DNA of 64,000 nucleotides from Bacteroidales bacterium (GTDB lineage: Bacteria > Bacteroidota > Bacteroidia > Bacteroidales > P3), in NCBI GenBank assembly GCA_017962445.1, contig JAGCVI010000001.1:1-64000 (forward strand), given 5' to 3'. Shown here in pieces: positions 63,368 to 64,000 of this stretch. The position numbers and the translations under genes are program-made. Under the pieces are notes generated by a model. It worked only from the letters and a program-made list of their open reading frames with translations. It had not been told where the DNA came from and searched no databases. The stretch's first letter is position 1, and each line of letters starts with the position of its first letter.

Positions 63368-64000
63368 ATGACTCGACAAGAACTGATAGAAACCATACGC
63401 CGCAAACAGTCGTTCCTCTGTGTCGGACTCGACACCGACCTCAAGAAGATGCCACAGCACCTGCTGGGCGACGACGACGCCATATTCAACTTCAACAAGG
63501 CCATCATTGATGCCACACTCCCCTATACTGTGGCCTACAAGCCAAACCTGGCTTTCTATGAGGCCGCAGGCATCAATGGCCTTGTGCAGTTGAAGAAAAC
63601 CATGGACTATCTCCACAGCCTCGACGACAAAGTCTTCACAATAGCCGACGCCAAGCGCGGCGACATAGGCAACACCTCGCAGCAGTATGCCAAGGCATTC
63701 CTCGACCCCGACGGCGATTTCAATTTCGACTCGCTGACCGTGGCACCCTACATGGGCGAAGACTCAGTGACACCCTTCACCGTATACGAAGGCAAATGGG
63801 TGATTCTGTTGGCGTTGACATCCAACAAAGGAGCCTTCGACTTCCAGTTCATTGAATCGCAGGGCGAGGGCAAGAAACTGTTCCAGAAAGTGCTTGAGAA
63901 ATCGCAGCAATGGGGCAACAAGGACAACATGATGTATGTTGTCGGAGCCACCAAAGCCGACATGCTTACCGACATAAGAACCATAGCCCCCGACAGTTTC
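63368..64000 (+). CDS. pyrF: Orotidine 5'-phosphate decarboxylase, N-terminal part (cut by window edge)
   Basis: Last step of UMP synthesis. The frame is open from ATG 63368 to the end of the window (211 codons). It starts [20 protein letters not shown], then [12 protein letters not shown], with the catalytic [20 protein letters not shown] near residue 95 and [16 protein letters not shown] near 125, as in type 2 PyrF. It is 60 bp after the GldA-like gene. Confidence 0.94.
   Translation, partial: MTRQELIETIRRKQSFLCVGLDTDLKKMPQHLLGDDDAIFNFNKAIIDATLPYTVAYKPNLAFYEAAGINGLVQLKKTMDYLHSLDDKVFTIADAKRGDIGNTSQQYAKAFLDPDGDFNFDSLTVAPYMGEDSVTPFTVYEGKWVILLALTSNKGAFDFQFIESQGEGKKLFQKVLEKSQQWGNKDNMMYVVGATKADMLTDIRTIAPDSF

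Overview
The window comes from the chromosome of a Bacteroidota bacterium, most likely a member of the Bacteroidales. The evidence is two secreted proteins with type IX secretion (T9SS) C-terminal sorting domains, a PorG-type T9SS gene beside uppS and bamA, a DUF5606 gene, Bacteroidota promoter elements (TTTG then TAnnTTTG) in several intergenic regions, and few strong Shine-Dalgarno sites. I see no insertion sequence, prophage, CRISPR array or rRNA gene. Nearly all genes are intact and dense; tuf (left edge) and pyrF (right edge) are cut by the window.

Layout. 1-600: start of tuf preceded by tRNA-Thr, Tyr, Gly and Thr genes, all on the minus strand. 0.95-5.8 kb (plus): recR, a GH3 lipoprotein, pyrK, pyrD, a GlcNAc-kinase-like ATPase and a DUF5606 gene. 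5.9-11.5 kb (plus): a PNGase F-like deglycosylase, a lipoprotein esterase, a small coiled-coil protein and metG. 11.5-18.2 kb (minus): DUF4837 lipoprotein, porG, uppS, bamA and two ompH/skp genes, an envelope-biogenesis block joining outer-membrane protein assembly with T9SS. 18.3-22.4 kb (minus): a nucleoside-sugar-epimerase-like protein, an OmpA-family protein with a charged repeat linker, and a 481-residue T9SS cargo.

22.6-42.1 kb (minus) is one uninterrupted gene for a 6508-residue secreted protein. It has a signal peptide, about 2500 residues of Fn3-like and jelly-roll (cleaved-adhesin/MAM-like) modules, a CUB-like domain, three Ig/PKD-like domains, about 65 copies of a two-cysteine repeat, and a T9SS type A sorting domain. 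Over 2.65 kb next to the C-terminal end the repeats are in exact 147-bp (49-residue) register; toward the N-terminus they become irregular. This is the main candidate for an undescribed system: a giant modular surface adhesin with a disulfide-rich stalk still expanding at its membrane-proximal end.

42.6-46.8 kb: hpf and xerC (minus), rpmB, rpsU and ssb (plus), pgi (minus). 47.2-54.2 kb: an OmpA-family porin (plus); purN, a GT4 glycosyltransferase and a second OmpA-family protein (minus); then acpP, fabF and rnc (plus). 54.2-61 kb (minus): lptD, a MerR-like regulator, a lipoprotein, a PorV/PorQ-like barrel and a helix-hairpin-helix outer-membrane protein. 61-64 kb (plus): a SPOR-domain amidase, a GldA-like ABC ATPase and the start of pyrF.

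Taken together the window is dominated by cell-envelope construction (BamA, Skp, UppS, LptD, amidase, OmpA proteins) and by the export and surface display of T9SS cargo, set among nucleotide, lipid and translation housekeeping genes. Functional calls come from reading motifs and gene order; no database search was run.
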